A stretch of DNA of 64,000 bases from Yponomeuta sedellus (GCA_934045075.1 OW203734.1:14506016-14570015), one strand, 5' to 3'; shown: positions 51,516-63,289, counted from the stretch's first letter. A program made the numbers and translations. Notes: a model not told the origin generated them from the letters alone.

Positions 51516-52339
51516 AACGGCTATATTATATGGTTATATAAACGGCTTGCAGGATAACATTCTTGGTCTCACGTAGCCTAGACCAGAAGAGGCGACTCGT
51601 GACCGCAGGATAGCAAAGAAATCAGGAACCCTTGCCTCCGCAAACAAGCTCGACGCATTACAGAATCTTGGCTTTTTCATGAGTATACGAAATGCATTAT
51701 TGTATTGTACTCTATTATGTGGCTCAAAATACACAATATTTCAGCAAATTCGGTATCCACTTTATATATTACACCTCATATCTATATGGCAGAGCTAAGT
51801 AAACACACCGCAGTCGCACACAGATGTATGCGTGAAAAGTTACATAATCAGGCCCCTGGATGACGAGGCTACTTCGATGAATAGTTGTTCAATGGTAGTA
51901 GCACGACAATAACTGTTTTATTAGCACTGGTTGTAGTCTTTCCAATCGAATTCCATAACATTCTATTCATTCGCAACCGACGCAACTTAACACTAGGTGC
52001 TGATTTAATTTACGCGGTTGGTCATTGGCAAAATATTGCAATACGCAGGTAGACTACAAAAAGTGTCAAATAACTGTTTTTTTTGCTATTAGTATTTTAT
52101 TTTATTGAATTTTGTGCGTTTGGCAGACCACAGCTATTAGTTTAAAAACTAACGGCTGTGTCATTTGTGAATTTTATGTCATGCAGTTTAACATTCAGTT
52201 TTCATTAGGCTGCAGTATTTAGGTAGGTCCCTACCAACTAAAGTAAAAACAAATAATACGCCCTGCAGAGCTGTAATAAAAATGAAAGTCACCTCATCGG
52301 AAATTTAGTCCTCACTGCCAAATTTCATTAACAAAATAA
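51516..52339. other. No gene recognised
   Basis: No coding signal. A short hairpin with arms cagctattagttt / aaactaacggctg (one mismatch) lies near 52130-52160. Confidence 0.4.
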
Positions 52340-52890
52340 CGTAAAAACGTAATTACGTCTTAATTGCGTTTTACCTAATAAATAATCGCAATTACACCTT
52401 TTTATATATATATATATATATATATATTATTATATATATATAAAGCTACAATCCGATATACTCACTGACTGATCTAACATCCATACGTTTTCTCGGAAAC
52501 GGTAAGATTTGGACGAAAATGATGTATGAGAAAGTTGTAGGAAATGTATGAATTACAGCCATCCTATGAAGCCGATTTTTGAATTTCGAACGCGTTCCAC
52601 TACGCGAAGGTGCTAACTCTGTAGTTTACCGGCCGATTTGGATGAAATTTTGATAGAATGGTATTTTAGTGATCCGATTAAAAAAAAAATTTTGGTTGTT
52701 CGAAATTCAAAATGGCGGCGCAGATATAGCCGACCGAAAAATCGACCTTTGCGCAAAAAAGTCGGCAGCCAACTGGGCATATGCTGGAGATATGCTGTAA
52801 ACGGCATCGCGTTGCCAAAGGACCTAGGTATATGAGAAAAATCCGACATCTTGGAATTTCAAGATGGCGGCCGAGATATTTCGCCGTCAT
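52340..52890 (+). repeat. Dispersed repeats with (TA)n
   Basis: 52345-52400 is another taattgcgttttacctaata repeat. (TA)n runs to about 52441. It is followed by agctacaatccgatatactc, gatttttgaatttcgaacgc and caaaatggcggcgcagatat, a wording typical of high-copy arthropod repeats. I cannot assign the class; Helitron-related is possible. Confidence 0.4.
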
Positions 52891-53475
52891 TCATCGTCAT
52901 CATTCCGCCGGTGGCGCTGCCGTAGAAGCACTGCACAGTGCACTTCTGTATTGGAATAATTCGTATAAAATTTGTTCTGTCCCTATTCGAAGAAACTACA
53001 TCTGACCGTGTACATGAACCTGCCTTGCGATTAGTGATTGTGTTTTTCTGTGTCTGGAACGAAATGGTGACTAAATAAATCTCTAAAACCGACTCCCTAC
53101 AAGTGAAGTGATCTAGTGGCTACCCTCAAATATAAATTAATTATACCAAAAAGGTTCCCGTCGACAACAACTGACCTCATCCACCGTAAGTCACAGGAAT
53201 TCGAAGGTCTCTACCCGTACAATCCGTACATGGGAGAGCGTTACATAGTACGGCACTCCCCTATTTACTACATAAAGTGGCGACATCTGGCATTTAGACC
53301 ACCACCTAATTTCTGAAGCGCCATCTAGGACCCAACGTCCGCAACGACTAGACAGCTTGCAATCGGACCTATAACAAAGTTGCGCTGTTCGTCAATAGAG
53401 GGCGCTATTAGATTTACTGGATTGCATTTTTATATTCCAATAACCAAATAAAGAGGGCGCCACCAGTACTTAAAA

Positions 53476-54549
53476 ATGGACTGTAAAAAATGTATTAAGC
53501 CCATTAAACAAGAGGACAGCCTTAAATGCTCCCAATGTCTCGGCACATTCCATTACATCTGCCAGGGGCTCTTGGAAGTGGAGTTCAAACGAATTCTCCC
53601 GATGAATAAGCCAAAATGGAAATGTCAACATTGTAAATCGACAAGAAAGGCCCCCACAGTGTCGCAACCTGTAAGCAGCCCCCAGATATCTCTGCATAAG
53701 CCTGATGCTGAGGATGATTACGAACCTGCCTCTATCGTGAACATAGACACTCACGGCTTAATGACATATATGGAGAGAAAATTCGAAATACTCTCCAAAA
53801 ACCTCACAGACCTCAAGCAGTCGGTCACAGATCAGCTTTCCTCTTTATCAACCACTGTCCAATCATGGGAACAACGGATACTGCAAATCGAAGCAAAGTG
53901 CAACAGCTTATCTGAGAAGTCCAGCAGTAACGAAGAGCGCCAGGAAGAAGTAGTTTGTCTTCACCAAACCATAGCCTCTCTCCAGGAACAATTAAACACC
54001 CAAGAACAATCCTGCCTTCGTAACGAAATTGAAATAGCTGGTATCCCCGAGCGCGATACTGAAAACCTCCACCACCTCTTATCACTAACAGCTCAACTGA
54101 CTGGGGTTTCGATCAACTTGGAATACGACCTGGACTCTGTCTACCGTGCTGGAATAAAACAGAAAAATCCTGTCGAATCTTCTAACCCGCGGGTGGTGGT
54201 GGTACGCTTCCAACGATTTGCAAAACGTAATGAATTTATGAACGCAGCGAGAATAAGGAAAAATATCAATTCAGAGGATCTCGGTTTCTCTGGAACTCAC
54301 TTTAAGATATACGTAAATGAAAGACTAACCAAACCGAACCGGCAGCTTTTTCGTGAAGCTAGAAACAGAGCCAGACAAAATGGTTACAAATATTGTTGGG
54401 TTAAACAGGGATTCATATACGTCCGCAAAGAAGACAAAAAACCTTATCAGCAAATCAGAAACAACGCAGATATTGATCTCATTCTCGGTCCCATCTCTTC
54501 CTCTACATCTGGTCCTAGCTCAAACAGCAAACAATCGATCAAGACGTGA
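53476..54549 (+). CDS. LINE ORF1: PHD-like zinc finger, coiled-coil protein
   Basis: The 357-residue protein starts with M-D-C-K-K-C. Residues 3-53 show the spacing C3-x2-C6-x11-C18-x2-C21-x4-H26-x2-C29-x20-C50-x2-C53, a C4HC3 (PHD-type) zinc finger, with W48 before the last cysteine pair. Residues about 90-185 are heptad-rich (L-x6-L patterns) and likely form a coiled coil. Residues about 185-330 resemble the RRM/CTD-type RNA-binding region of LINE ORF1p (I-E-I-A-G-I-P, R-V-V-V-V-R-F, K-I-Y-V-N-E-R-L and I-Y-V-R-K). ORF1 proteins of CR1 and related elements bind element RNA and form particles. The tail is Ser/Thr-rich. The first ATG of the frame is used; an in-frame stop lies shortly upstream. 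It is co-linear with ORF2 at 54885. Confidence 0.85.
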   Translation: MDCKKCIKPIKQEDSLKCSQCLGTFHYICQGLLEVEFKRILPMNKPKWKCQHCKSTRKAPTVSQPVSSPQISLHKPDAEDDYEPASIVNIDTHGLMTYMERKFEILSKNLTDLKQSVTDQLSSLSTTVQSWEQRILQIEAKCNSLSEKSSSNEERQEEVVCLHQTIASLQEQLNTQEQSCLRNEIEIAGIPERDTENLHHLLSLTAQLTGVSINLEYDLDSVYRAGIKQKNPVESSNPRVVVVRFQRFAKRNEFMNAARIRKNINSEDLGFSGTHFKIYVNERLTKPNRQLFREARNRARQNGYKYCWVKQGFIYVRKEDKKPYQQIRNNADIDLILGPISSSTSGPSSNSKQSIKT

Positions 54550-54884
54550 GACTTATAGTTACAACATAAAAACAGAGTCGCTGTGCTACCTGATCTGGCT
54601 ATTCCTACTGGTTATTCGTCTTGCAATTGTTAAGCTAGAAAATAGATTTCAAATTATTTATTATATTTTTATTATAACCATTTATATACTTTACATATAT
54701 TATAAAAGTACAAAGTTGATAAGCATTCACCACCCACTAAGCCCCAGGGCAGAGTATTCAACTCAATTTTTTCAATCACAATTTCTAAAGAAGTCCAACC
54801 ATTGTAATCACATAAACAAAACCTTAATGTCAGCGCATGGTATGATTTTGCTCATTCCAAATATCACTTCCCCAATTATATACG

Positions 54885-57842
54885 ATGATGGGTAATCCAA
54901 TAGGTCAGGAAGAAATGGATAACTTTCTGTCAATAACATGCCATGCGCTTGATTCTCCAGAATCGTGTCGAGATATTCCCATCTTCAAACAAAAAGAAAA
55001 CTTTAAAATATTAACTCAAAACATTAGAAGTTTATGCCGAAACATAGATTCATTTACAGCTTTTTTACAGCGCTTGGAACTTTCATTTGATTTAATTGCA
55101 CTCACAGAGTGCTGGCTCACTAGTACTCATATTCAAAAAATTCCCGGCTATAACTCATACTCCAGCTCAAAATTTGTTAACAAATCAGGTGGAGTAGTGG
55201 TATATGTAAAAGAATGTTGGAACGTTAATGTTTCTGAACCGCCCCTAGATGACGCCCAATGTCTTTTAATTAATTTTCCCAACAAAACTACTGTCCTATC
55301 AATTTACAGATCCCCGTCATTTGAAAATACCACTCGATTCATGACATCACTAGACTCTATACTTACATCTCAAAGTGGAGTTCAGAATCTATTTATAACA
55401 GGTGATCTAAACATAGATACCCTTAAAGACTCTACTCAGAGTTCAGAATACCTCTGCTTACTGGCCGAACACGGACTAGTGCCAGCAATTAACAAACCGA
55501 CCCGTAAAAAAACATGTCTGGACCACATATTTGCCAAATCGAAACTCCATCTGGAGACTATAGTTTGTAACTCATCCATTACAGACCATGATATAGTTAT
55601 GTGCTCTATCGCGCATGGCTCTACACACAGGGCAGAAAAATCTAATATTAAGGTCGATTTCCCGGCAATTCTCAACGAGCTCCAGGCGACAGACTGGTCA
55701 GTTGTTTATACTGATAATTCTGCAGAATCGGCAGCCTCTACCTTCTCTCAAAGAGTCAGCAACGCACTAGAAAATAACACAAAAATTACTAAAATTAGTC
55801 ACTCGAAACGAATCCTAAAACCATGGATCACTCCGGGGCTTTTGAGATGCATGAAACACAGAGACCGACTGCACGCTAAGCTCCGGAAAAATCCCACTGA
55901 TCAGTTTGATAGAATTATGTATACTCGCTACAGGAACTTCTGCAACAAGCTATTGAAAAAAACTAAAGCATCCTACTTTAACCAGCAATTCGCAATTAAT
56001 AAGCATAATTCTAAAGGATTATGGAAGACTATAAAGACATTATGCAATAAATCTGAAAATAGAACTTCCGCTATAGATTTACTAACAACCGATACTACGG
56101 TAAAAATGTCACTGAATAAATGCAATTCTTCCTTCGTATCAGTGGGCCCTAAGCTAGCTGAAAATACTCTTAAGAAACTAAAAACAACCCAGGAACACTT
56201 AGCAAGTCAAATTAATATCTCGAACACACATCACTCTTTCTATATGGATCCAACTGATGAGATGGAAGTAGCTGCTCTCATAAACTCTTTAAATGACAAC
56301 AGTGCTCCTGGAATAGACGGCATAGGTAATCGACTGGTAAAGCACTGTATAAATACCATTATAAAGCCGCTCACCTACATATTTAATTTAAGCCTATCAA
56401 CCGGAGTCTTTCCTAAGTGCTGGAAACTTGCCGCGGTAATCCCCATATATAAATCAGGATGCAAAAAAATCGTAACTAATTACCGCCCTATCTCCCTTTT
56501 AAATGTCTTTTCAAAAATATTAGAAAAAACTGTAAATAAGCGGTTAGTAAATTATTTAGAATCAAAATCGATACTCTCCCCTTACCAATATGGCTTCAGA
56601 AGTGGTAAGTCTACGGATGATGCAGTAGCAGCTCTTGTGGAAACGGTGTCGAATAATCTTGATCGGGGAAAACCATGTATAGGTATTTTCCTCGACTTGG
56701 CAAAAGCTTTCGATACCGTTTCAACAAGCTTACTCTTGGAAAAACTTGCTAGGTATGGTGTTAGAGGAATTGCAAATGACTGGTTCACTAGCTACCTATC
56801 TGTAAGAAAACAGATACTAAGGGTCGGTGATTTTTACAGTGATCCTGCTGAAAATACGTACGGTATCCAACAAGGCAGCACGCTGGGCCCAACCCTGTTT
56901 ATAGTTTATGTTAATGACGTCCTCAACTGTATCGATGATAACACAAACACAAAAATACTCTCCTATGCTGACGATACAGCTTTAGTTTTCAGCGACGTTT
57001 CTTGGAATACAGTACAATCCAGAGCCGAGACAGGCCTAGCTAAAATAAACTCCTGGCTCTCCCATAATCTTCTTACACTAAACCCTGTCAAAACAAATTT
57101 CCTATGTTTCCATAAAACCAAAAAGACGGATTCGGTCACACCTCAGCAACTATTATTACACAACTGTCTCAAGAACTACACATCCAGACCCTCTAACTGC
57201 ACATGTGCTGACTCCATAACTAGGGTTAGCTCAATAAAGTATTTGGGAGTACGCATTGACGAAAAGTTAAATTTCAATGACCATATTTCTGTAGTTTCAG
57301 CTCGTGCTAGGAAATTAATCTCTCTCATGAAAATGATGCGGGATGTAACGGACGTTACAATACGCAAACTAGTGTATACTAGTCTTTGCGAATCGGTTTT
57401 GTCATACTGCATATCTTCTTGGGGAGGCGCTGCAAAGACACACATTATTAAGCTAGAGAGGGCCCAGAGATCAATATTAAAAGTCCTATATAATAAATCA
57501 TATAGACATTCCACCCAACTACTCTATGCAGAGTGCAAAGTGCTGACAGTACGACAACTGTTTATACTCAGGTCGGTTCTGTCAGCACATCGTAGACTCC
57601 ACACTTCGCCTGATTACGAGATAATTAGAAGTAAACGTGTCTGTCGTCTTCCCACTCCAGCTATGCATACCACATTTGGCCAACGTTTTGCCCAATTTCT
57701 TCAACCATTCCTATTTAATAAAATAACTCTTAATTGCGATATAATAGAGTCCACAGTAGCTTGTGCTAAACAAAAACTCAAACTGTATCTCAATAGCTTA
57801 AACTACTCCGAAACTGAAAAACTATTAAATACTATTAGGTAG
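54885..57842 (+). CDS. LINE ORF2: endonuclease and reverse transcriptase
   Basis: The 985-residue protein has an apurinic-type endonuclease at about 38-240 and a reverse transcriptase at about 440-740. Endonuclease motifs: Q45-N46, T74-E75, I140-Y141-R142, G173-D174-L175-N176, T206-R207, D213-H214 and D234-H235. All expected catalytic residues are present. RT motifs: N-Y-R-P-I-S-L-L; Y-G-F-R-S-G-K-S; L603-D604-L-A-K-A-F-D610; Q-G-S-T-L-G-P; and the active-site box Y694-A-D-D697. A C-terminal part follows with Y-L-G-V-R-I-D, a further 'thumb' region and a small Cys/His content. The enzyme nicks target DNA and copies element RNA from the nick. Sequence style is that of the CR1/Jockey supergroup; CR1-like is my best guess. 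It might supply activity to SINEs, but no shared 3' end was seen. Confidence 0.92.
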   Translation: MMGNPIGQEEMDNFLSITCHALDSPESCRDIPIFKQKENFKILTQNIRSLCRNIDSFTAFLQRLELSFDLIALTECWLTSTHIQKIPGYNSYSSSKFVNKSGGVVVYVKECWNVNVSEPPLDDAQCLLINFPNKTTVLSIYRSPSFENTTRFMTSLDSILTSQSGVQNLFITGDLNIDTLKDSTQSSEYLCLLAEHGLVPAINKPTRKKTCLDHIFAKSKLHLETIVCNSSITDHDIVMCSIAHGSTHRAEKSNIKVDFPAILNELQATDWSVVYTDNSAESAASTFSQRVSNALENNTKITKISHSKRILKPWITPGLLRCMKHRDRLHAKLRKNPTDQFDRIMYTRYRNFCNKLLKKTKASYFNQQFAINKHNSKGLWKTIKTLCNKSENRTSAIDLLTTDTTVKMSLNKCNSSFVSVGPKLAENTLKKLKTTQEHLASQINISNTHHSFYMDPTDEMEVAALINSLNDNSAPGIDGIGNRLVKHCINTIIKPLTYIFNLSLSTGVFPKCWKLAAVIPIYKSGCKKIVTNYRPISLLNVFSKILEKTVNKRLVNYLESKSILSPYQYGFRSGKSTDDAVAALVETVSNNLDRGKPCIGIFLDLAKAFDTVSTSLLLEKLARYGVRGIANDWFTSYLSVRKQILRVGDFYSDPAENTYGIQQGSTLGPTLFIVYVNDVLNCIDDNTNTKILSYADDTALVFSDVSWNTVQSRAETGLAKINSWLSHNLLTLNPVKTNFLCFHKTKKTDSVTPQQLLLHNCLKNYTSRPSNCTCADSITRVSSIKYLGVRIDEKLNFNDHISVVSARARKLISLMKMMRDVTDVTIRKLVYTSLCESVLSYCISSWGGAAKTHIIKLERAQRSILKVLYNKSYRHSTQLLYAECKVLTVRQLFILRSVLSAHRRLHTSPDYEIIRSKRVCRLPTPAMHTTFGQRFAQFLQPFLFNKITLNCDIIESTVACAKQKLKLYLNSLNYSETEKLLNTIR

Positions 57843-58262
57843 GTGATTCCTATAGAAAAATAAAAATAAAAAATGCTCATCTTATAAAAATACAATTAAT
57901 AAAAAAATATACTTGAAAAGACTATAATTATGTATGTGTGTATATGTATATATATGTATGTATGTATATGTACTTGTACATGTATGTGTTAATATACTAT
58001 AATATATATTCATAAATATACATATATCTATAAGAATATTATTATCTCATCTTGCGTATATGTATGTGCATGCATTTGTATGTATAAATATGTGTATAAA
58101 TATAGATTATATATTATTAAATATATCTAAAATAAGTCATAGTATAATATACATTTTTACCCTATTTTTCAACCTTATATTACATACACACTTTCTGTTA
58201 GTACTATACTATGTTACTAGAGTTAAGCAAAATAAATCTTTGAATAAATTGAAAATGTAAAA

Positions 58263-58496
58263 TGTGTATAAAACAAACCATAAACGGTAAGCGCCAACTA
58301 ATCTTAATGTTAAGCCTTCCTCTGATTACCACCGCACAGACTTACATCTAGTGTGGTAACCAACGTAAAACAAGCTTGTAATCCTTTTCTTTTAAATAAA
58401 ACATTTTGTATTTTTGTATTTTGTATATTGATGATTGAAAATGACAAATTTTTGTATGGAGATTTAGTACTAAAATTGACTTTTCAACTGAGAAAT
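58263..58496. other. Spacer
   Basis: Sequence between the LINE end and the GC-rich minisatellite. It is AT-rich with no feature. Confidence 0.45.
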
Positions 58497-59110
58497 GGGA
58501 CAAACTTGCGAGGCCGGAGGCCGAGCTCCGCGAAGCAGGCACAAAAAGTTCTGCCGCGGCGAGGCCGAAGGCCGAGCATCCGTTTAGGCCGAGGCCGAAG
58601 GCCGAGACGATTCAGGTTATAGCGCACAAGTACGCTGGTACTGGTTTGCAAAAGCAAAAAGGGACAAACTTGCGAGGCCGGAGGCCGAGCTCCGCGGAGT
58701 GGGCACGAGGAACTCCGCCGCGGCGAGGCCGAAGGCCAAGCTCCGTTTAGGCCGAGGCCGAAGGCCGAGACCATTCAGGTTACGGCGCACAAGTACCATC
58801 GCAAAAGCAAAATGGGACAAACTTGCGAGGCCGGAGGCCGAGCTCCGCGAAGCGGGCACGAGGAACCCCGCCGCGGCGAGGCTGAAGGCCGAGCTCCGTC
58901 CAGGCCGAGGCCGAAGGCCGAGACCGTTCAATTTACGGTGCATAAGTACCAGCGCAAGAGCAAAGAGGGACAAACTTGCGAGGCCGGAGGCCGAGCTCCG
59001 CGGAGCGGGCACGAGGAACCCCGCCGCGGCGAGGCCGAAGGCCGAGCTCCGTCCAGGCCGAGGCCGAAGGCCGAGACCATACATGTTCCCATGCAACAAT
59101 TCACTACAAT
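58497..59110 (+). repeat. GC-rich minisatellite, four units of 153-164 bp
   Basis: gggacaaacttgcgaggccg starts at 58497, 58661, 58814 and 58967. Each unit is full of short palindromes such as ggccgaaggcc and ggccggaggcc. Open frames of 102-160 codons exist on both strands with a repeated E-A-G-G-R-A-P-R-S-G-like string. They follow from base composition and repeat length, so I do not call a gene. Confidence 0.9.
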
Positions 59111-59212
59111 AAGTGTCTAGCGAGGCCCTAGGCCGAGCGCCGCGGAGAGCGGAGCTCGGAGCGGCTGGGGGTTGGCGCGCGTAAGCGCGCAGGGGGCTCG
59201 CCCCCTAGTTTT
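59111..59212 (+). mobile_element. GC hairpin resembling a Helitron 3' end
   Basis: gcgcgcgtaagcgcgc is followed by aggggg ctcg ccccc (stem at 59192-59205) and then CTAG before a T-run. A stem followed by CTRR and inserted before T resembles a Helitron terminus, in which case the minisatellite could be cargo of that element. The 5' end was not found. Confidence 0.4.
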
Positions 59213-59380
59213 TTTAATATATAACTAAACAATAAACAAGTTAAATTGGGCGAGCAAGACAACATGCTCCAAGTGAGAACAGTCTTAACCACTGTCATTA
59301 ACTCGGTCAGCAAATAAAGGGACTAAACAACTACCTTTACCTTTCATCTGAATTGTATAGACGCCACATGTTCAATCACT

Positions 59381-59518
<138 letters not shown>

Positions 59519-62230
59519 TAATTTTTTTTCAACGTAAAAAAATTACGTTCTGTTAGTTGAATGTCAATGTATAATGTAAAATGTAAACCGCTGCCTTCGG
59601 GCCGTATTGTAGTGGAGAACAAGGCAGCAGAATAAAACTCTACTCTGACCATCTTTTCTCAAGTCATTTTAAACCAAATACATCAGTTGCCACCTATACG
59701 TATAACTAATAAGATTTCACGATTGCCATTAACAACCCTTAATGCCAAAGCAAGTCAAAAGTCTCGTGTTAAAATAAGTTAAGTTCTTGTCACTTATAGA
59801 ATGATACGAGTATCATATATAATTATTAATTCTGCAATCACGTCGTCTGTACACACTTTGTATAATTATTAGTATACGTTTATTTCAGATAAACAATACC
59901 ATAGAGTTGTTAGTACGAGCTTAGTCTATGCTAGTAAGATAACGTTTTTTATTTTTTAAATAATAAAATATGTTATAGTTACTCACTTCCTAATGGAGTA
60001 GTCAATGCATTAGTGCAATAATTAAATAGTGATGGGACACATTGAACATTCATGTTAGTGTCCCTTTTCTTAACTAACTTGATCTCAAACAATAGAACAT
60101 TATCAAGTCTGTCCGAAGAATATTAAATGATAACCTACAGACGATTTAAGTGAGGCTGAGGGCGTCCCTCTGTCAAGAAATATAATTGAAGGCCAAAAGC
60201 ATAATAAAGTTTACCAACTGGCTAACCTCTGACCCGAGAGTAAGTAATGTTAAACATCGTTGCTAATTTGTTAGTTAACTACATGGAGTCACGAACGTAT
60301 ACTGCAATCTAGTGGAATTGCTTGCTATTTAAAGGATGCTATTATTTTTTATATGAAAATAGATTGATGGTTGGTTAATTCCTGCTTTGTTTGTCATTCC
60401 ATTTATGTAAATGACTCAAATTGCAGTCTTCAAAAAAGTTCGGTTTTGTTTTGAAGGTGATGAAGTAAAAATTTCCGCGATCATTTATAAAGTGTTAAAC
60501 AAAGTGTGTATTTTATCATTATTTTATTAATTACGTAAGTTTACGAGCACATCTACAACCGGCTGTACTATGTTGGAATTAAATGTAAAATAACAACATT
60601 ACAAATAGGTAAAGGTGTTGTTTACAGAAACAACATTCATTAAAACACTCCCAAATGCTATTAAAAAGGATATTTTCTCTTAAGAAATTTGAAATGTTAA
60701 AGGAATGGAGCATTACTAGACTATCTTTCTGAATATGTGAGTGAGTGTGGGATTTGTGTGTGTGTGTATGTGTATTTGTGTATATGAGAGAGTGAATATA
60801 TAAGCACGATCTTGGTTATAATTGACAACATTTCAAAATTGTATGGAGCTCTAATTCAAAAACCATTTCGATATTTGGCTTTGTAAATCACGTAAACATT
60901 TATTTCAGTTTTTCTGTAGTTGCATTTCCGAGAAAATGGTAAAAACACAAAAATACGCTGATGACGTCACACAATGGCTCTCAGTGAACATGCCTGTGCC
61001 ACGATAAAAAAAGTCAATTTCAAGATCTAACCTAAAAAATTACTTTGTGTGTATTTAGTAATTTTTCGATACGAATAATGGGCGGTGATGTGACAACTTG
61101 GAAACCAATGAAACTGCAGTATTGCTTCGTGTGAACAGATTGAACAAAATTTAATAGAGAGAAATAAATTTAACACTACACAAAGTTTGTTTACGTTACG
61201 CAAGGCAAGCCACACAACATAAGTATCAGGGTTACCATACTTTATACTTACCATTATAAATAACCAAAAAGTAGCTATAAAAGTAACAAACTGGCAGCAA
61301 AAACACTCCGAACGCAGATAAAGGCTTGCCAACACAAAGTGCATTTAAAAAAAGGAACAACTACATACATAAGGGATGATGAATTGAACTAAGCTGATTT
61401 AATTGTATAAAAGAAAAACATAGGCGCAGATGTTAAAAAAATACAGAAACTGTTTTTTAACATGGCCCTGGCATTTATTACTAAAATGACATTTGTTTGT
61501 AACTATGTTTTTTTAGGATATTAGGCAAAAGAAAACATATTGTGAGCCTCGTTGTTTCGTCACTTCCGGTAAAAATATTTTAAACTTTAAAATTTAAAAA
61601 ATATAAGTAAACGTGCGTGTTTCAGAAAATAAAAAAATATGGGTCGTTTTATTTTGTATCTAGTTTCCTTTAAGACAATAAAATACGTATGCTAAAAAAA
61701 TGAAATGTTGTCAATTGTGTAGAAGAGTGAAATGGCGTGACTCTACGCAGGCGGAAACTCTTTCTTCTATTTTAGAAGTTCATTTTTGCAACCTCGTTCA
61801 CTGCTTTAATCGTTCTCTTCGTAATTGCTGGTCCGACGTCCAATAGACACATCGCGCCGGTGGCCGCGAACACTGAAATCAAATTAGCTGAATCCCTTTG
61901 ACGAACTTCGTGTACAGTTACTAGGCAACTCGTACAAACTCGTCAAATTATTAACTAGTTGAGTGGGGGCACCTGCCTTTGCTTTATTTGTGCTCGGCTG
62001 CAATGGTCTGTTGGGATAAAGTTCGCTTGAATGTTGGTTAATTGTTGCTCCGGGACGACCCAGATGCCGTTCAGTAAATTAATTTGATTGAAATTGTTGG
62101 GCTTTGTTGCATTTTGAGAAAATAGCAGTGCAGTTCGTATGTTCCTGAGCGAGTGAGCATTATAAGACATTCATTTTGTCTACGATTTTGTTTCTTAGTG
62201 TTACGATTTTGACTTACATTGGTCAATTTA
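59519..62230. other. Repeat-poor, gene-free stretch
   Basis: 2.7 kb of AT-rich sequence. Only a TG-rich patch (about 60752-60786) was noticed. The longest frame (61027-61344, minus, 105 codons) is hydrophobic but has no recognisable domain. There are no tRNA, SINE or LINE matches that I can support. Confidence 0.4.
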
Positions 62231-62320
62231 TAGCAATACCACTCGCTTACGGTGAAGCAAAATATCGTGAGGTAACTTGAGTGTCTATGGTGCTCACACA
62301 CCTCAGAACTTGAATGAAAC
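62231..62320 (+). repeat. SINE-T2 fragment
   Basis: tagcaataccactcgcttac, then gaagcaaaatatcgtgaggt and acacacctcagaacttgaat, match the SINE-T2 body. Confidence 0.55.
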
Positions 62321-62975
62321 TTGAAATTCCGTAGTGATCGTAAGCACGTTTTATGATTAACGGTCTTATTTACAAAAACACCCTTAAGACGGAGTTAGCC
62401 AGTTTAACACAGTGTAATAGTGATAGCCGTATTTCATATTTTTGACTAATGAATAGCAGAGGTCCCTGTTTTAAATAAAAAACTCAAAGATGTACTTACA
62501 TTTATATTCGAATTTGTAATTTTTAATTTGTTGCCATAATAATACATCGAATAATTTGCAAAAGATAACAAAATTATTAACCGAGTCATTTAGTTCACAA
62601 AATTAAATAAAAAAAAAAAACTACGTCTTTCCCACCAAAAAAAAACGACAAGACAAGATGGTGCCTTCCTTTCTTTTAAATTATAACCAAGTACAATACA
62701 ATACAGGATAGAGGCATTCTAATGGTTGTTGTAAATAACAAATAAATGTATTTATTTCGACACTGTTTACACTGTGGAACTTCCCATTAAGTGTACCTGC
62801 GCTAAAAAGCTCCGCTGTTCCTTTATTAGATTGATATTAATTGAGGTACACGCAAGCAGTTATTAATCGTATACATTTTAACAGTAAGTTAAAAACGAAA
62901 TAAACGTTTGAAAAGTTAAATATGTTTTAAGTTTATTGTATTGTTGTAAAATTAATAAATAATTACTTACACCAT
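62321..62975. other. No gene recognised
   Basis: AT-rich; nothing recognised. Confidence 0.4.
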
Positions 62976-63235
62976 AATTAACTTATCACACTATTTTTAT
63001 TTTTAATGCACTAACCCGTGCTAAGGAACAAATTTAAAAACCTATTTAGAGGCTAAAAATTTCACCCATGCCGGGATTCGAACCCGCAACCTCTGGCTAT
63101 CCGTACCAGATTCGAACCCGCAACCTCTGGCTATCCGTACCAGATACTGGTACGGATAGCCAGAGGTTGCGGGTTCGAATCCCGGCATGGGTGAAATTTT
63201 TAGCCTCTAAATAGGTTTTTAAATTAACTTATCAC
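62976..63235. mobile_element. Head-to-head SINE-T1 hairpin with 10-14-bp target duplication
   Basis: aattaacttatcac lies at 62976-62989 and 63222-63235. The four outer bases overlap the SINE end, so at least aacttatcac is duplicated. Between them a minus-strand copy runs from ctatttttatttttaatgca to the middle of the tRNA-like core. A 34-bp tandem repeat of the core (attcgaacccgcaacctctg…) follows, then ata and a plus-strand copy from ctggtacggatagccagagg to taaataggtttttaaa. Both 3' ends point outward and the arms are practically identical. Confidence 0.9.
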
Positions 63236-63289
63236 CAAAATTTGGACACTTCATTCGCAACATCATGTGAGTCGCATTATTTTGATAAT

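Larger units (their letters stand above)
52890..58262 (+). mobile_element. CR1-like LINE with both ORFs open
   Basis: Two long ORFs on one strand (53476-54549 and 54885-57842) are separated by 335 bp and flanked by a presumed 5' UTR (start uncertain, about 52890-52980). The 3' UTR is about 420 bp, rich in tatg/tata, and ends near taaattgaaaatgtaaaatg. gtataaaa occurs near 52966 and 58266 and could be the target duplication, but this is weak. No stop or frameshift breaks either ORF, so the copy is young or active. Confidence 0.85.

Noticed and set aside
54353..54895. 180-codon frame between LINE ORF1 and ORF2 as a third protein
   Set aside because: It overlaps the end of ORF1 in another frame, then covers the AT-rich inter-ORF spacer, with no conserved motif.
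58617..59120. Repeat proteins of 102-160 codons on both strands
   Set aside because: The frames arise from a GC-rich tandem repeat. Open frames on both strands are expected from composition.
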